The notes under the pieces were generated by a model that worked only from the letters and a program-made list of their open reading frames with translations, searched no databases and was not told the origin of the DNA. This document shows positions 54,250-64,000 of a DNA stretch of 64,000 bases, in pieces; the stretch's first letter is position 1; every line of letters starts with the position of its first letter. The stretch comes from Cololabis saira. Lineage: Eukaryota; Chordata; Actinopteri; Beloniformes; Belonidae. The DNA lies in NCBI RefSeq assembly GCF_033807715.1, contig NC_084599.1, positions 13,641,125-13,705,124 on the forward strand, in the 5' to 3' direction. Made by a program: the position numbers and the translations under genes.

Positions 54250-55185
54250 GTTACAAAGCTATCCATACTCCAAGATTGTATTGGTGCAATAAAAACCCGG
54301 ATGGCAGACAACTATTTATAGCTATGCGACCGCAAAACTAAGGTTCTGGTTATCGCTCCAGATAAGATCACTCCACTAGTTCTTCAAAGTATCAGCACCC
54401 TTTCCACTGCCGCTCACTCCAACCTGCGCAATTTGCGGGTAATATTTGACCAATCACTATCATTTGATTCCCACATTAAACAGTTTCCCAGAACTTGCTT
54501 CTTCCACTTACGTAACATCAGCAAACTGAGATCCATAGTTTCTGCCACTGAAATTGAAATGCTCATACATGCTTTCATTTCATCCCGGATTGACTACTGC
54601 AACGCACTTTTCACTGCACTAAGTTCTTCTGCTCTGGATCGCCTACAGTTAGTCCAAAATGCTGCCGCAAAACTACTCACCAGGTCAAATAGACGGCTGC
54701 ACATCACTCCCATACTTAAATCTCTCCACTGGCTCACGGTTTCCTTTAGAATACAATTTAAAATCCTCATCCTCACCCACAAAGCACTGCATGGTGAGGC
54801 TCCCCTTTATATAACTGACCTACTGGAACTGTATTCATCAGCTCGCCCGCTCAGATCAAATAAGCAGAAATTACTGGCTATCCCACGCACCGGCCTTAAG
54901 ACTCGTGGTGACCGAGCTTTCAAGGTTATGGCTGCTAAATTTTGGAATGCTCTGCATGCACCTTTTAGATCTATTGAGTCTGTGAGTTCTTTTAAAAGAC
55001 AAATAAAAATGTTGCTTTTTAAACAGGCTTTTATGTAAACTGCATTGTTTAAAGTTATTTTAAGTTTTTTCTTTTCTATCATGTATTCTATGTATTTTAT
55101 TGCTCTAGACTGTTTTTATTCTGTAAATCACTTTGTGACAAATGTCTGTGAAAAGGACTATATAAATATACTTACTTACTTGCTT
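54250..55185 (+). mobile_element. L2 LINE, second part and tail
   Basis: Continues the L2 of 51670-52350. The frame 54433-55038 encodes VIFDQSLSFDSHIKQ, FHLRNISKLRSIVS, HAFISSRIDYCNALFT, LQLVQNAAAKLLTRS and SLHWLTVSFRIQFKIL, the C-terminal region of L2. The tail has GGACTATATAAATATACTTA with repeated ACTT. Confidence 0.85.
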
Positions 55186-55395
55186 TTGTTTGCTCTACAG
55201 TTTTCCCCCTACCTGTTGTACTGCGATGCCAGCTAACCTACTCCTCTCCTCCATCACTCCTTCACCCTATATACTGTATACTGTGTGTATATATATATAC
55301 TTTGCACACACACAATTACACAGACATACACACCTGCTCACTCACTTACGTGCTTACTCCACAGTTTTGGGGACAAATAATGGCAGCAGCCTAGT

Positions 55396-56185
55396 TAGGG
55401 CCCGAGCACTTACAGTGCGAGGCCCTATTGTATCTGTAGGAATTTCTTTTTTTTTTACTTGTTTTTTTTTTTGTTTTTACTTTTCCGACAAAATGAGGAC
55501 CTTTTTGTCCCCCCTAAACGTGCCCCAAAAGTCACCAAATTTTGCATGCAAGCCAGGCCTGGCGAAAAATTTGATATTTAATGGTTTGCATTAATGGGCG
55601 TGGCCTACAACAGCGCCCCCTAGAAAACTTCGTGCCTCAAGCCCCACAATACGGTTTGACGTACATGCACGAAAATCGGTACACACCTGTATCATGTGGC
55701 AACTTAAAGAAAAGTCTCTTGGCGCCATGGCCGAAACCGAACAGGAAGTCGGCCATTTTGAATTAAACGTGTAATTTTGGCGCAATTTATGCCATTTCTT
55801 CGTCCACTTCTTCGCCCGAACCGTAACGTGCACCAAGGTGTGTTATACATCAATTGGTCCATATTTGATAATCCCTATTTTCTGCTATAACTTTTGAATG
55901 GTCTGACAGAGAGTCGTGGGTGGTGTCATCTGACTCGGTTTTGACTCCTTCACCTTAATTGGTACAGGTTAGCCCCGCCCCTTCTTCTGATTGGTCGATA
56001 TCTGATAGTTCCTACTTTCTGCCATAACTTTTGAATGGTTTGATATAGAGAGTCGTAGGTGGTGTCATCCGCTAAATGTCCAGGCCTGAAGACATCTACA
56101 TGCATGTCATACAAGCGCTTCCACTGCAGTACGCCTGTACGTGCACAAGGGTGCGAGGGCCCGTTCATCGCTGCTTGCAATTCTA
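55396..56185. mobile_element. GGGCCCGAGCAC-type DNA repeat
   Basis: Begins TAGGGCCCGAGCAC with an internal hairpin (GCACTTACAGTGC) and ends GGTGCGAGGGCCCG plus TTCATCGCTGCTTGC. The interior has typical strings of an abundant fish repeat (GCCATGGCCGAAACCGAACA, GTCGGCCATTTTGAATTAA). The superfamily is not assigned; there is no coding capacity. Confidence 0.55.
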
Positions 56186-56548
56186 ATTTAGTTTTAGAGA
56201 CCTGGAATGGTTGCTGTTTGTGTCTCTGCCTGTTCGCGTTTCTGTTTGTTTTCTCTCTTGCAGATTCCAAAAGCTTGTGTGCCCGTTGTGTGTTTTCCTG
56301 GGTTTCTCTCATTTCAGACTTGCAGTGGGTACCCACTGAAAGTTTAAAAGTCACAGTACAACAGGAATTTGATTTACTAACAGCAGGTATCAGACTGGAC
56401 TGATGCAAACTGACTGACTCCACTGTACTTTATTTTCCTGTTTAGTGTACCTTGAACAATGAAACAAACCATTTTCTTTACCATTTTCATTACAAAACAC
56501 AAGCAGGACATCGTGACTCTTTGTCATCAATTTGGGAAAGTTGATGTT

Positions 56549-59500
56549 TCAACGTAATACAACACAGAGGCGGTAAGGTTTGGGTCCTCGGGTGCCTCCC
56601 AGCTTGAACTCCAGACTAGGCTGCTCTCCAGCAGGAGCAGAGAAAGAAAACCTCTGAAGGAGGGAGGTGAAAAAGAGGAATAACTCCATCCTGGCCAGCT
56701 GCTCCCCGAGACACACACGTTGACCTGTAAATAGAAATTACCATGGAATTTAGTCATGAATACTAATACAGTACCAATGCAATACCTCGAACTAGTCGCA
56801 CAATCCACAAGCTACTCCCTTTGATCAGTTGCTCCTGGAGGATATGGGTTGCCAAACCAGCTGAGCAACATAATGTCCCCAGTTGGACGTGCCCAAAAAT
56901 TCTTCCCAGGAGGCCAAGATGCCTGTACCACCTTAACTGGATCCTCCCAATGTGGAGAACAATAACTCCACCCTGAGTCCATCGAGCGACTTTGGAGTTA
57001 CCACCCAACAAAATACCAAGGAACATGGTTAATGCACTCTCCAAGTCCACAAAGCATACATGGATCGGTTAGGCATACTCCCACATTCCTTCCTGGAACC
57101 TAGCTAGGGGAAAGTGCTGGTCCTGTGTTCCATGGCTGGGATGGACTAGAGATTGTTCCTCCTGAGTCCAAGGTTTGACTACCTAGTAGACCCTCTGCTC
57201 CAGCACTCTTGCACAGACCCTTGCATTGGCTGAGGAGTGTAATCCCCTATATTTTGAAAATACCACCAGGTCCGCCTTCTTCAAGACGGAAACCATCACG
57301 CCAGTCTCCCAATCTAGCACAGTTATTTATTCACCGATCCTGATGTCCAAGCAATGTTGCTGAGATGTGTCAACCAAGACCGTCTCACGACATCTAACGT
57401 CTTGAGAAACTTAAACAAACCTTAGCCACCCCTGGAGCCCTGATGCCTCAGAGCTTTCGATCTACATCAATGACCTCTTCCCCAGTAATGTATGAATCCA
57501 CCTCAGAGCCCATAGGTTTTACTTCCTCTGTCCAAGACATCTTGTTGAGATTGAAAGGATCTTCAAAATGTTCCTTCCACTGCTGTACACATCAAACAGT
57601 ACTGATAAAGACAGATGTCCACTTGAGACACTTAATAGTTTGCTTGACTCTTCTTAAGGGCCAGGACACACCAACCTGATAATCGGCCGTCGGACACCGT
57701 CAGGTCGAGGTCGAGGTCAGTGACTCGATTCCGGTTGGTGTGTACCATGCAGTCGTCCATCGGCGTCCGCGCCGGCCTTAATTTTGGCCGATGCGACATG
57801 TAGAATTGACCACTAGCCCTCAGCCTCTATGACCAATCTGATTGGTGGAGCGCCAGCCAATGGTCGGCCGTTGGGTTGGTGTGTCCCGGCCCTTAGTGCC
57901 AAATGAAAGTCCCTGCTTATGGCCTCAATTAACTTCTCCTATCGGAGAGTACTATCGGCCAATCACATTCCTAACGTGAGTAATGTTAATCCAGTGACAA
58001 CAAATATTACATCCTTTTGCCATTTTAATAGTCTTTAAAACACACTCTCTGAATGTTGGATATGATGACTCAAAATGCAGGTAACACACCATAGAAGCAC
58101 TGTATCAATTGACTAACCTGCAGAAAAAGGTAGAAAAGCCTCTCTCTTCCTGAATTTACCATCCTGGTCCAGGAAGTGTTGAGGGTTGAAAGTGTGTGGA
58201 GTTTCCCACATTGACTCATCATGTAGGACCGAGTTCAGTGTAGGTAGGACCATGGTGCCCTGAGGAGAAGCCCGTCATTAAAAAGACTCAATGATGAGAG
58301 AAGAGAATACAACATCTGATCAATGTTGGAATAGATGTTAAGTATTTAATGATTTAGTTTCTTTTTTTGCAAAATAATCCAAGGATATTGAAATCTTTAA
58401 AAGACTGTATAAAATCAGCATCTTTTTCATTGACAACCCTGTCCAAGGTCACATTCGTGTTCAAGTTTATTTATATAGTACCTTTCACCCACAAGTGCGT
58501 CTCAAAGTGCTTTACATAATAAAACAAAGCATGAAAATGGCAAAAGATGACAAATTAAAGTAAACACAGGTTAAAAACTATGATAAAATATATACATGCC
58601 TAAAGGAAATGTATTAATTATCATATTTGGTAAAACTAGAAAGAAAATTTAATAATGAAGTAGCTACTGTACATAACTTAAATCATGAAAAACATTAAAA
58701 CATATTAGGACGTCTCTCCATCTGGAACCTCCAGTTGTCAGTTGTGTTTTACAGAGGTGCCATACCTAATCTATTCACGACTGAAACACTGGAACAGTAG
58801 GGCTTCTGACAATTTGTGATTCCTTTAATGGCTGCTACCAAGAGAATTGGCAAGAGGCATGAGATGTGTCTACGCTCAAACCTCATTAAAGCAGTTAGTC
58901 ATATTCAGTGATATTCTGGGCCTCCTACCCGGACAAATAAATCTTGATATCAAGCGGCTGAGTATGCAAAATAATGAACTTGGTAAGAAGCATCTGAAAT
59001 GATTAGGGTAATCTTGGAAGAACATGGATTGATTCTAGTCAATCAAATAATGACGAGGAAAGAGATGATAAGCGGAATAGGTCCAGTCTTATTTTAGAAA
59101 TGATCCTGTCATAATTAGCATTGTATAATTTATCCAACCCTATGGACCCCTGGTACAGAAGCAGATTGTCCACCTACAGGGAACCTTTACAATCTTCTTC
59201 TTCTGGCCCTATTCTAGCAATTTGTATAATCTCTAATAATTTTAGCAAAAGGCTCAGTAGATGGTGAGGAGAGTGGGTGAAAGGGTGGCGTCAAAAAGTA
59301 ATGACAGCTAACAATATAAACTAATTGTAGCCCTATGCTCATGAAATAAAATGATTACTAAATCCAACTTTGTCAAGCCTTTCATATATTGTATATAATA
59401 TTAATACGCTTCTGAAATTGTTTTAAATTATAAAGTCATAAATGGGGATTATGTACCTTTGGAATTGTGTATCCACCTAGGACTGTGTCCTTGCTTGTCA

Positions 59501-61919
59501 TGTGAGCCAAATTGAGCGGGATGATGTTGCCCATTCTCTGGATCTCGTGGATGACTGCGTTGGTGTAGGGCATGTTTTCTCTGTCAGACATCGAGGGCTG
59601 TCTGGAGGAACCAATCACGGCATCTATCTCAGCCTGGACTCTCTCTGCATGCAGTGAAAACACAGCAAATGGAACTTTGTGTAGTTTGAAGATGACTGTG
59701 AGGGAAACTGAAAGACCAACACACTTTGTCTCCCAGAACAGGTGGAAAAAGTGCTGAATTGGAACATTAAAGCAGCACAACGTAACTTTCAGCTTTTCTG
59801 AGTTTGGCGGCATCTTTTGGACAAAAGCGGTAGTGCTTTACCAGAAAGCACTACGTTTCCCATGAGCACCAGCGCATACTGCCGGAAAACTGTTCACTTG
59901 GCCGGAAAACCAAGTGAACAGACGGAACGCAAAAAAAAAGATGTTAAACTGCTGGAAAGGAACTGGAATTTACCGGGATACCTTAAACAAGGAAGCCAGG
60001 GACCGGTATATGGAGAAAATAATGATTATTAACGGTTTGGATCCATATGAAATCCCTAATGAAGAATGGAGCTCCTCGTCGGAGTTGCACTCTTTAGAAG
60101 GATTTACTGCCGCAGTTCTGCAGAACCACCGTCTCCGGCTACCTTGTTTAGGAGTGTTTGGCAGCTGCTTTGGTAAATGTTTGACTCGCCATGTGTTTCA
60201 ATAAATTTGTATAATAGTACAACATACAGTACATGTTTTGTATTACTCTTACTTTTCTTTTCTTTTTTTTGACTGCTATGTTATGTTGAAGAGGCTCCGA
60301 GGCGTGAGCAATATTTTTGTTTTCCTCGTGAGATTATTTTTTTCCTCTGCAGCTACAAATAAGAGTTAATATTTTTTCCTCAACAAACTAGTTTTATCTG
60401 AAGATTGGGGTTAATTGCACCGCAGAGAGCTGGCCAGCAACTGCGTTTAGCTGGCGAAGTGGGGAATAAAACCCGTGTTTTGATCCGACCCGGTCTGTGT
60501 GAGTGTTTGTGGTTTAAGGCTGATTTATGGTCCTGCGTTAAATCGACGCAGAGCCTACGGCGTAGGGTACGCGGCGACACACACCGTACGCTGCGCGTCG
60601 CCACGTACCCTACGCCGTAGGTGTGCGTCGATTTAACGCAGAACCATAATTCAGGCTTTACTGTGTGGAAGGTTTGGTCGTTACAGCCGCGATCCAAAGC
60701 GAGCCGACGACTCTTTCACTCTTTTACTCTGTTATATCAGATACTTGGCCTCCGTGGTTCTGCCTCCGAGCAGGAAACCGGTGAAAAGTTAAACCATTAG
60801 CGATCTTTTCCCCACGTCTGTTGTGTGGAGCTGCTGCAGCCACAATGCAGCAACGGGTTACCAGCTTCTGCGGAGCTGCGCTCCACGCCCCGCCCATTTT
60901 CGTCTCGACTGCGAATCGGGAAGGAGGGGGAAGTGACGTATGCCGTAAAGCAGTCAAAGCCGTAAAGATTTGTAGTTTTTTAGTGTGGCAGGGTTCCTAC
61001 CATGCTCCTCAAAGTTACATAGTGCCAGTGAAAGCGATACAGACCCCCCCAGACCATGACAGAGGTGTCATTAAACCTGTTGGAAGTTGATGTACCATCA
61101 CAATGACTCTGGAAATATGATATTAAGGTGGAAAAGTTACGTAGTGTCGCTTTAACTATGCAGCATGACATCATACTGTAGATAGATGCATCAATGCGAT
61201 ACAGGTTTGTTGGGCTTGCACTCGCACCTTGTATGTCAGGGTAGTAGATCATGTACAGCATCCCCCAGTTTAAAGTAGTAGTGGTGGTTTCAGTTCCAGC
61301 ACCAAACAGGTCGAGAGTGCAAAAACACAAATTGTCGAGATCAAAACCAGCGTCTTTGTCCGGATTCTAAAAGAAGAAACAAGACACAAACATGAGACTT
61401 TGTTGACACACAGTAATCAATGTTTCCTGAAAGAACAGAATCAAAACAACTTTCACCTTTTCCATCTCAATGAGGAAGGAGTCAATGTAGTCTCTTGGAG
61501 ATGATGGGTCAATGGTCTCTTTGTGTTCTTTAATCTTGATTTCTACAAAGTCTCTTATTGTTTTGAACAGAGCAAATATTTTTCGATGAGATCCAGGAAG
61601 CCACTTCATAAGCCAAGGTACTGTGTTGTACATCTTAATTAGTAGAGACAGATTTATTTGGTCAACCGACAGTCAACCAATGCAGTTTCTGGTTAGGCTT
61701 CGATTTATCAAATATCACAGCAGCAAAGACTCACCTGCACCACAAAATCTCCCTCCAAGTGTACAATCTCATTGAAGTTGTGGAGAATATTCTGGTACTG
61801 CTTGTCAGCATACTCAAATCGATTCCCAAACACCAAACAGCAGATGATGTTGGACACAGCATTGTGTATTAATGGCTGGGTACTGAAAGGCTGATCTGTA
61901 AAATAAAAAAGAAGAATAA

Positions 61920-62001
<82 letters not shown>

Positions 62002-63621
62002 GATAATTACAAAATTAAAAACAGTGTAATGCAGTTTTTTTACCTTGCTGATCTGCGAAAGCTTCAGCTAGGTATCGACACTCCTGTTGGATGAAGATCT
62101 CCATGGTTTTCTTGCCCAGACCAAAGTTTCTGAGTGTATGAAGAGCGAATCTCCTCTGCTGCTTCCATAAATATCCATTTGATATCACAAGACCTTTTGG
62201 GAAAACAAACGAGTATTAGAGCCAAAAGTAATTTGAATCAGATGGTTGTAACCTTAAAATCCCAATTGTACACAGTGTCAAACGTAAATAAAAACAGAAT
62301 GCAATTATTTCTAAAACTGAGAAATCTCCAGTTCTTGTCCTTTCTGCTACTATCCTTATAAAAAGATGGGTCATACCCTTAAAAGGAGATCCTTGTCTAC
62401 CGTTTATAAAATCATCAAAAAGAATTTGAAGAGGTCCCTGTGTGAATAGGAGGCTTCATCGTCTTTGGTCCCCAGACAGCACTGTCTTAAAAACAGGGGG
62501 CATGGTTTTGTCATTGAAACCACTTCAATCGCTCAGGAACACTTCCAGAAATTAAACAGCAAATTATGTCTAAACACTGTGCCACCACAAATCTAATTAA
62601 TGCAAAGGAGAAGCCCTATGTGAACATGATCCAAAAGTGTTGCTGTCTTCTTTGAGCAATTTAAAATTGACTGAAACAAAATTAAAAAAAATGCCCTAGT
62701 GGTCGCATGGATCAAACTTTACAATTATTTCCAGAAACCATGGAGGTTGCATCCTCTAAAGAGGAGAAGAAAATCTGTAAAGTCTGTAATGTAATCCAAG
62801 AATAGGATCATATTCCTCACTGCCATAACTCCAGAAACTGGTCGCCTCAGTTCTCTGTTGCACTGTGATAAACATCCCATAATCCCAACTGTTTCAGGAC
62901 ATGTGGCTTCCATGAAATCTATATTACCTACATGTTATCCCATTTTTTTTATTGTGAATAAAATATGTCTTTATTAGATTTTCAAATGATTGCATTCTAC
63001 TTTTATTTACATCTTGTTGTGTCACAACTTTTTCCAAAGTAAGGTTGTACTAAACACCAAACATCCAACAGCGACCACCAAAATACAGCCAGCAACACCT
63101 TTATTTTCCATTAGTTCCTTAAACAAGGGAATATCAGGCCGATCTGTGAAGTCTTCTCCTTGTTGCACCAAGGCTTCTTTCACGTGTTTGTAGCCATTAA
63201 TGATCACAATCCTTCCACCGAAGAAACGAAGGCTGAAAACGTTGCCATATTTCTCTGCAAACTGAACACAGACTGCAAATTTATCATTGCACAACATTCA
63301 AAAAGCAGATATTGATTACCAAAGTAAACAGTGAGTGAAGCAAACAGGCAACAATTAATTCAATTCCAATATTAGCAATAGTTAATGACTCCCTACCAGT
63401 CCTTTACAAATAAAGTGAAATAATTAACACATAATCCTTAACAGTGAGGTGAAAAGTAGTAAACACTCATAGTTGCATCCACTGGGAGAGTTAGGGAATC
63501 GAACCATAAACTTTCTGTTTAGAGGAAGATTTTGTCAACTGCCTCCTCTCCACTTCAGTAAAGAAAATGTTTTAAAGGTCTTAGTTGTAAATCCCCACAG
63601 CAATCAATTTTATTATTATTA

Positions 63622-63681
<60 letters not shown>

Positions 63682-63925
63682 GTGTTTTCATTTGAGATAT
63701 TCAGGGTTACATCAGACCTCATACCTCCGTGAACTGCAGGTGAAGTCTGGCTGGTTGGATTCGATGAATATCCCCGATGAAAGGAAGATCCCGCGGGCCA
63801 GGAGGAAAGTTTTTAGGACTTCTGTTCTTCAAAATATCACTCAGCAGCAGAAAGACACAGATAAATATCAAAATGCTGAGGCTGTCTATCCACTCCAATC
63901 CGAGAGCATCGTAAATGGTCACCAT
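56549..63925 (-). CDS. CYP-f: cytochrome P450 family 2 (CYP2J-like), complete
   Basis: Nine exons on the minus strand: 63925-63725, 63261-63099, 62193-62044, 61895-61735, 61633-61457, 61366-61228, 59644-59457, 58259-58118 and 56724-56549 (TGA). They total 1497 nt, or 498 residues, all with GT-AG introns. Visible parts: N-terminal anchor (about 16-29), PPGP (41-44), C-helix [21 protein letters not shown]-helix [15 protein letters not shown] with AGTE at 307-310, K-helix EIQR (364-367) and heme motif FSAGQRVCLG (438-447, Cys 445). The closest relatives here are psiCYP-c (exon 1 nearly identical), CYP-a and CYP-b. Intron 8 holds an old LINE copy and a MITE, and intron 6 holds a TTAA composite element. 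The promoter lies at or beyond the right edge. It should act as an ER-bound monooxygenase; substrates unknown. Confidence 0.94.
56770..57640 (-). mobile_element. Old LINE copy in CYP-f intron 8
   Basis: Diverged sequence on the minus strand matching the family at 7949-11225. Plus-strand strings such as CACCAGGTCCGCCTTCTTCA and GAGATGTGTCAACCAAGACC correspond to the antisense of the region before its RT domain. No open frame remains. It is clearly older than the two other copies. Confidence 0.55.
57655..57896. mobile_element. MITE with GGGCCAGGACACACCAACC ends
   Basis: The left end AAGGGCCAGGACACACCAAC and the inverted right end AAGGGCCGGGACACACCAAC differ at one base. About 240 bp, non-coding, with GC-rich CGGCCG motifs. 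It lies in CYP-f intron 8, right after the old LINE. Confidence 0.78.
58455..58640. repeat. Short interspersed repeat in CYP-f intron 7
   Basis: Starts GTTCAAGTTTATTTATATAG and includes TCAAAGTGCTTTACATAAT. Same general type as the repeat at 13930. Confidence 0.45.
59767..61155 (+). mobile_element. TTAA-target element, copy 2, in CYP-f intron 6
   Basis: Same ends as copy 1 at 41466 (TTAAAGCAGCACAACGTAAC and inverted TTAAAGCGACACTACGTAAC), both with TTAA. A frame at 59914-60204 encodes [20 protein letters not shown] and [17 protein letters not shown], which resembles the N-terminal region of a fish transposon protein I cannot name with certainty. The palindromic MITE is at 60514-60660. The composite is about 1.39 kb and lies between exons 7 and 6 of CYP-f. 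Confidence 0.85.
60514..60660. mobile_element. Palindromic MITE, copy 4 (nested)
   Basis: Arms AAGGCTGATTTATGGTCCTG and GCAGAACCATAATTCAGGC, with centre CCTACGGCGTAGGGTACG and TTA at both ends. Same internal position as copy 3. Confidence 0.85.
61925..61998. repeat. (AT)n microsatellite in CYP-f intron 3
   Basis: About 74 bp of AT dinucleotides, 30 nt from the acceptor of exon 4 on the minus strand. Length changes here could affect the polypyrimidine context of that acceptor. Confidence 0.95.
62650..63050. repeat. Transposon-like segment in CYP-f intron 2
   Basis: Counterpart of 26060-26465 at psiCYP-c. It ends with ACAACTTTTTCCAAAGTAAG and GGTTGTAC, resembling the end of a common fish Tc1-like repeat. 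Confidence 0.6.
63610..63680. repeat. (ATT)n microsatellite in CYP-f intron 1
   Basis: About 23 trinucleotide ATT units, close to the exon 1 donor at 63725. Confidence 0.95.
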
Positions 63926-64000
63926 TTTCTTTCTTCTCAGTTTCCCCTGCGTTTACCACAACATGAGGTCCGTAATGTGCGCTGTTAATTAATAAGCCCT

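Overview
The window reads as teleost fish nuclear DNA. Its genes are split into short exons with GT-AG introns, long dinucleotide repeats are present, and it holds a dense mix of fish-type transposons: L2 and other LINEs, Tc1/mariner, hAT, PIF/Harbinger and TTAA-target elements, a Ty3/Gypsy element and a tRNA-derived SINE. The only host genes I can support are members of one cytochrome P450 family 2 (CYP2) cluster. They are CYP2J-like, of the group that in fish holds CYP2N, 2P, 2V and 2AD. I cannot fix the subfamily of each without a tree.

Layout. Gene names here are labels of mine. CYP-a (minus, 7341 to 1799) has exons 1-7; exons 8-9 would lie beyond the left edge. CYP-b (minus, 23370 to 15220) has exons 1-3 and 5-9, but exon 4 and the start of exon 5 have been replaced by transposons, so it looks dead. 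psiCYP-c (minus, 26628 to 25396) is a recent, heavily deleted duplicate of the CYP-f type. CYP-d (plus, 27298-31082) and CYP-e (plus, 33242-36018) are intact nine-exon genes in tandem. CYP-f (minus, 63925 to 56549) is an intact nine-exon gene at the right edge. Intact members encode about 493-498 residues with an N-terminal membrane anchor, a PPGP hinge, an I-helix AGTE, a K-helix ExxR and a heme-binding FSAGxRVCxG. They should be ER-bound monooxygenases that need P450 reductase; substrates cannot be read from sequence, although CYP2J relatives oxidise fatty acids and xenobiotics. CYP-a, CYP-b and psiCYP-c share a TATA-like block (TTTATTTTGAA) 75-130 nt upstream of their start codons.

The rest is mostly mobile DNA. 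1-830, 7949-11225 and 56770-57640 hold copies of one LINE family. 16990-22290 (CYP-b introns 3-6) holds a hAT element and three related Tc1/IS630-like deletion derivatives. 39013-48715 is a deep nest: a TTAA-target DNA transposon hit by a Ty3/Gypsy element, which was hit by a Harbinger element, which carries a hAT MITE and a second TTAA-target element that itself contains a palindromic MITE. Most layers have readable target-site duplications, so the order of events can be read. 49040-55190 holds a minus-strand LINE, an L2 LINE split by an insertion, and a SINE.

I found no RNA gene, CRISPR array or bacterial-type system. The most informative parts are the transposon-driven loss of CYP-b, the origin of psiCYP-c, the conserved CYP promoter block and the datable nest of elements.
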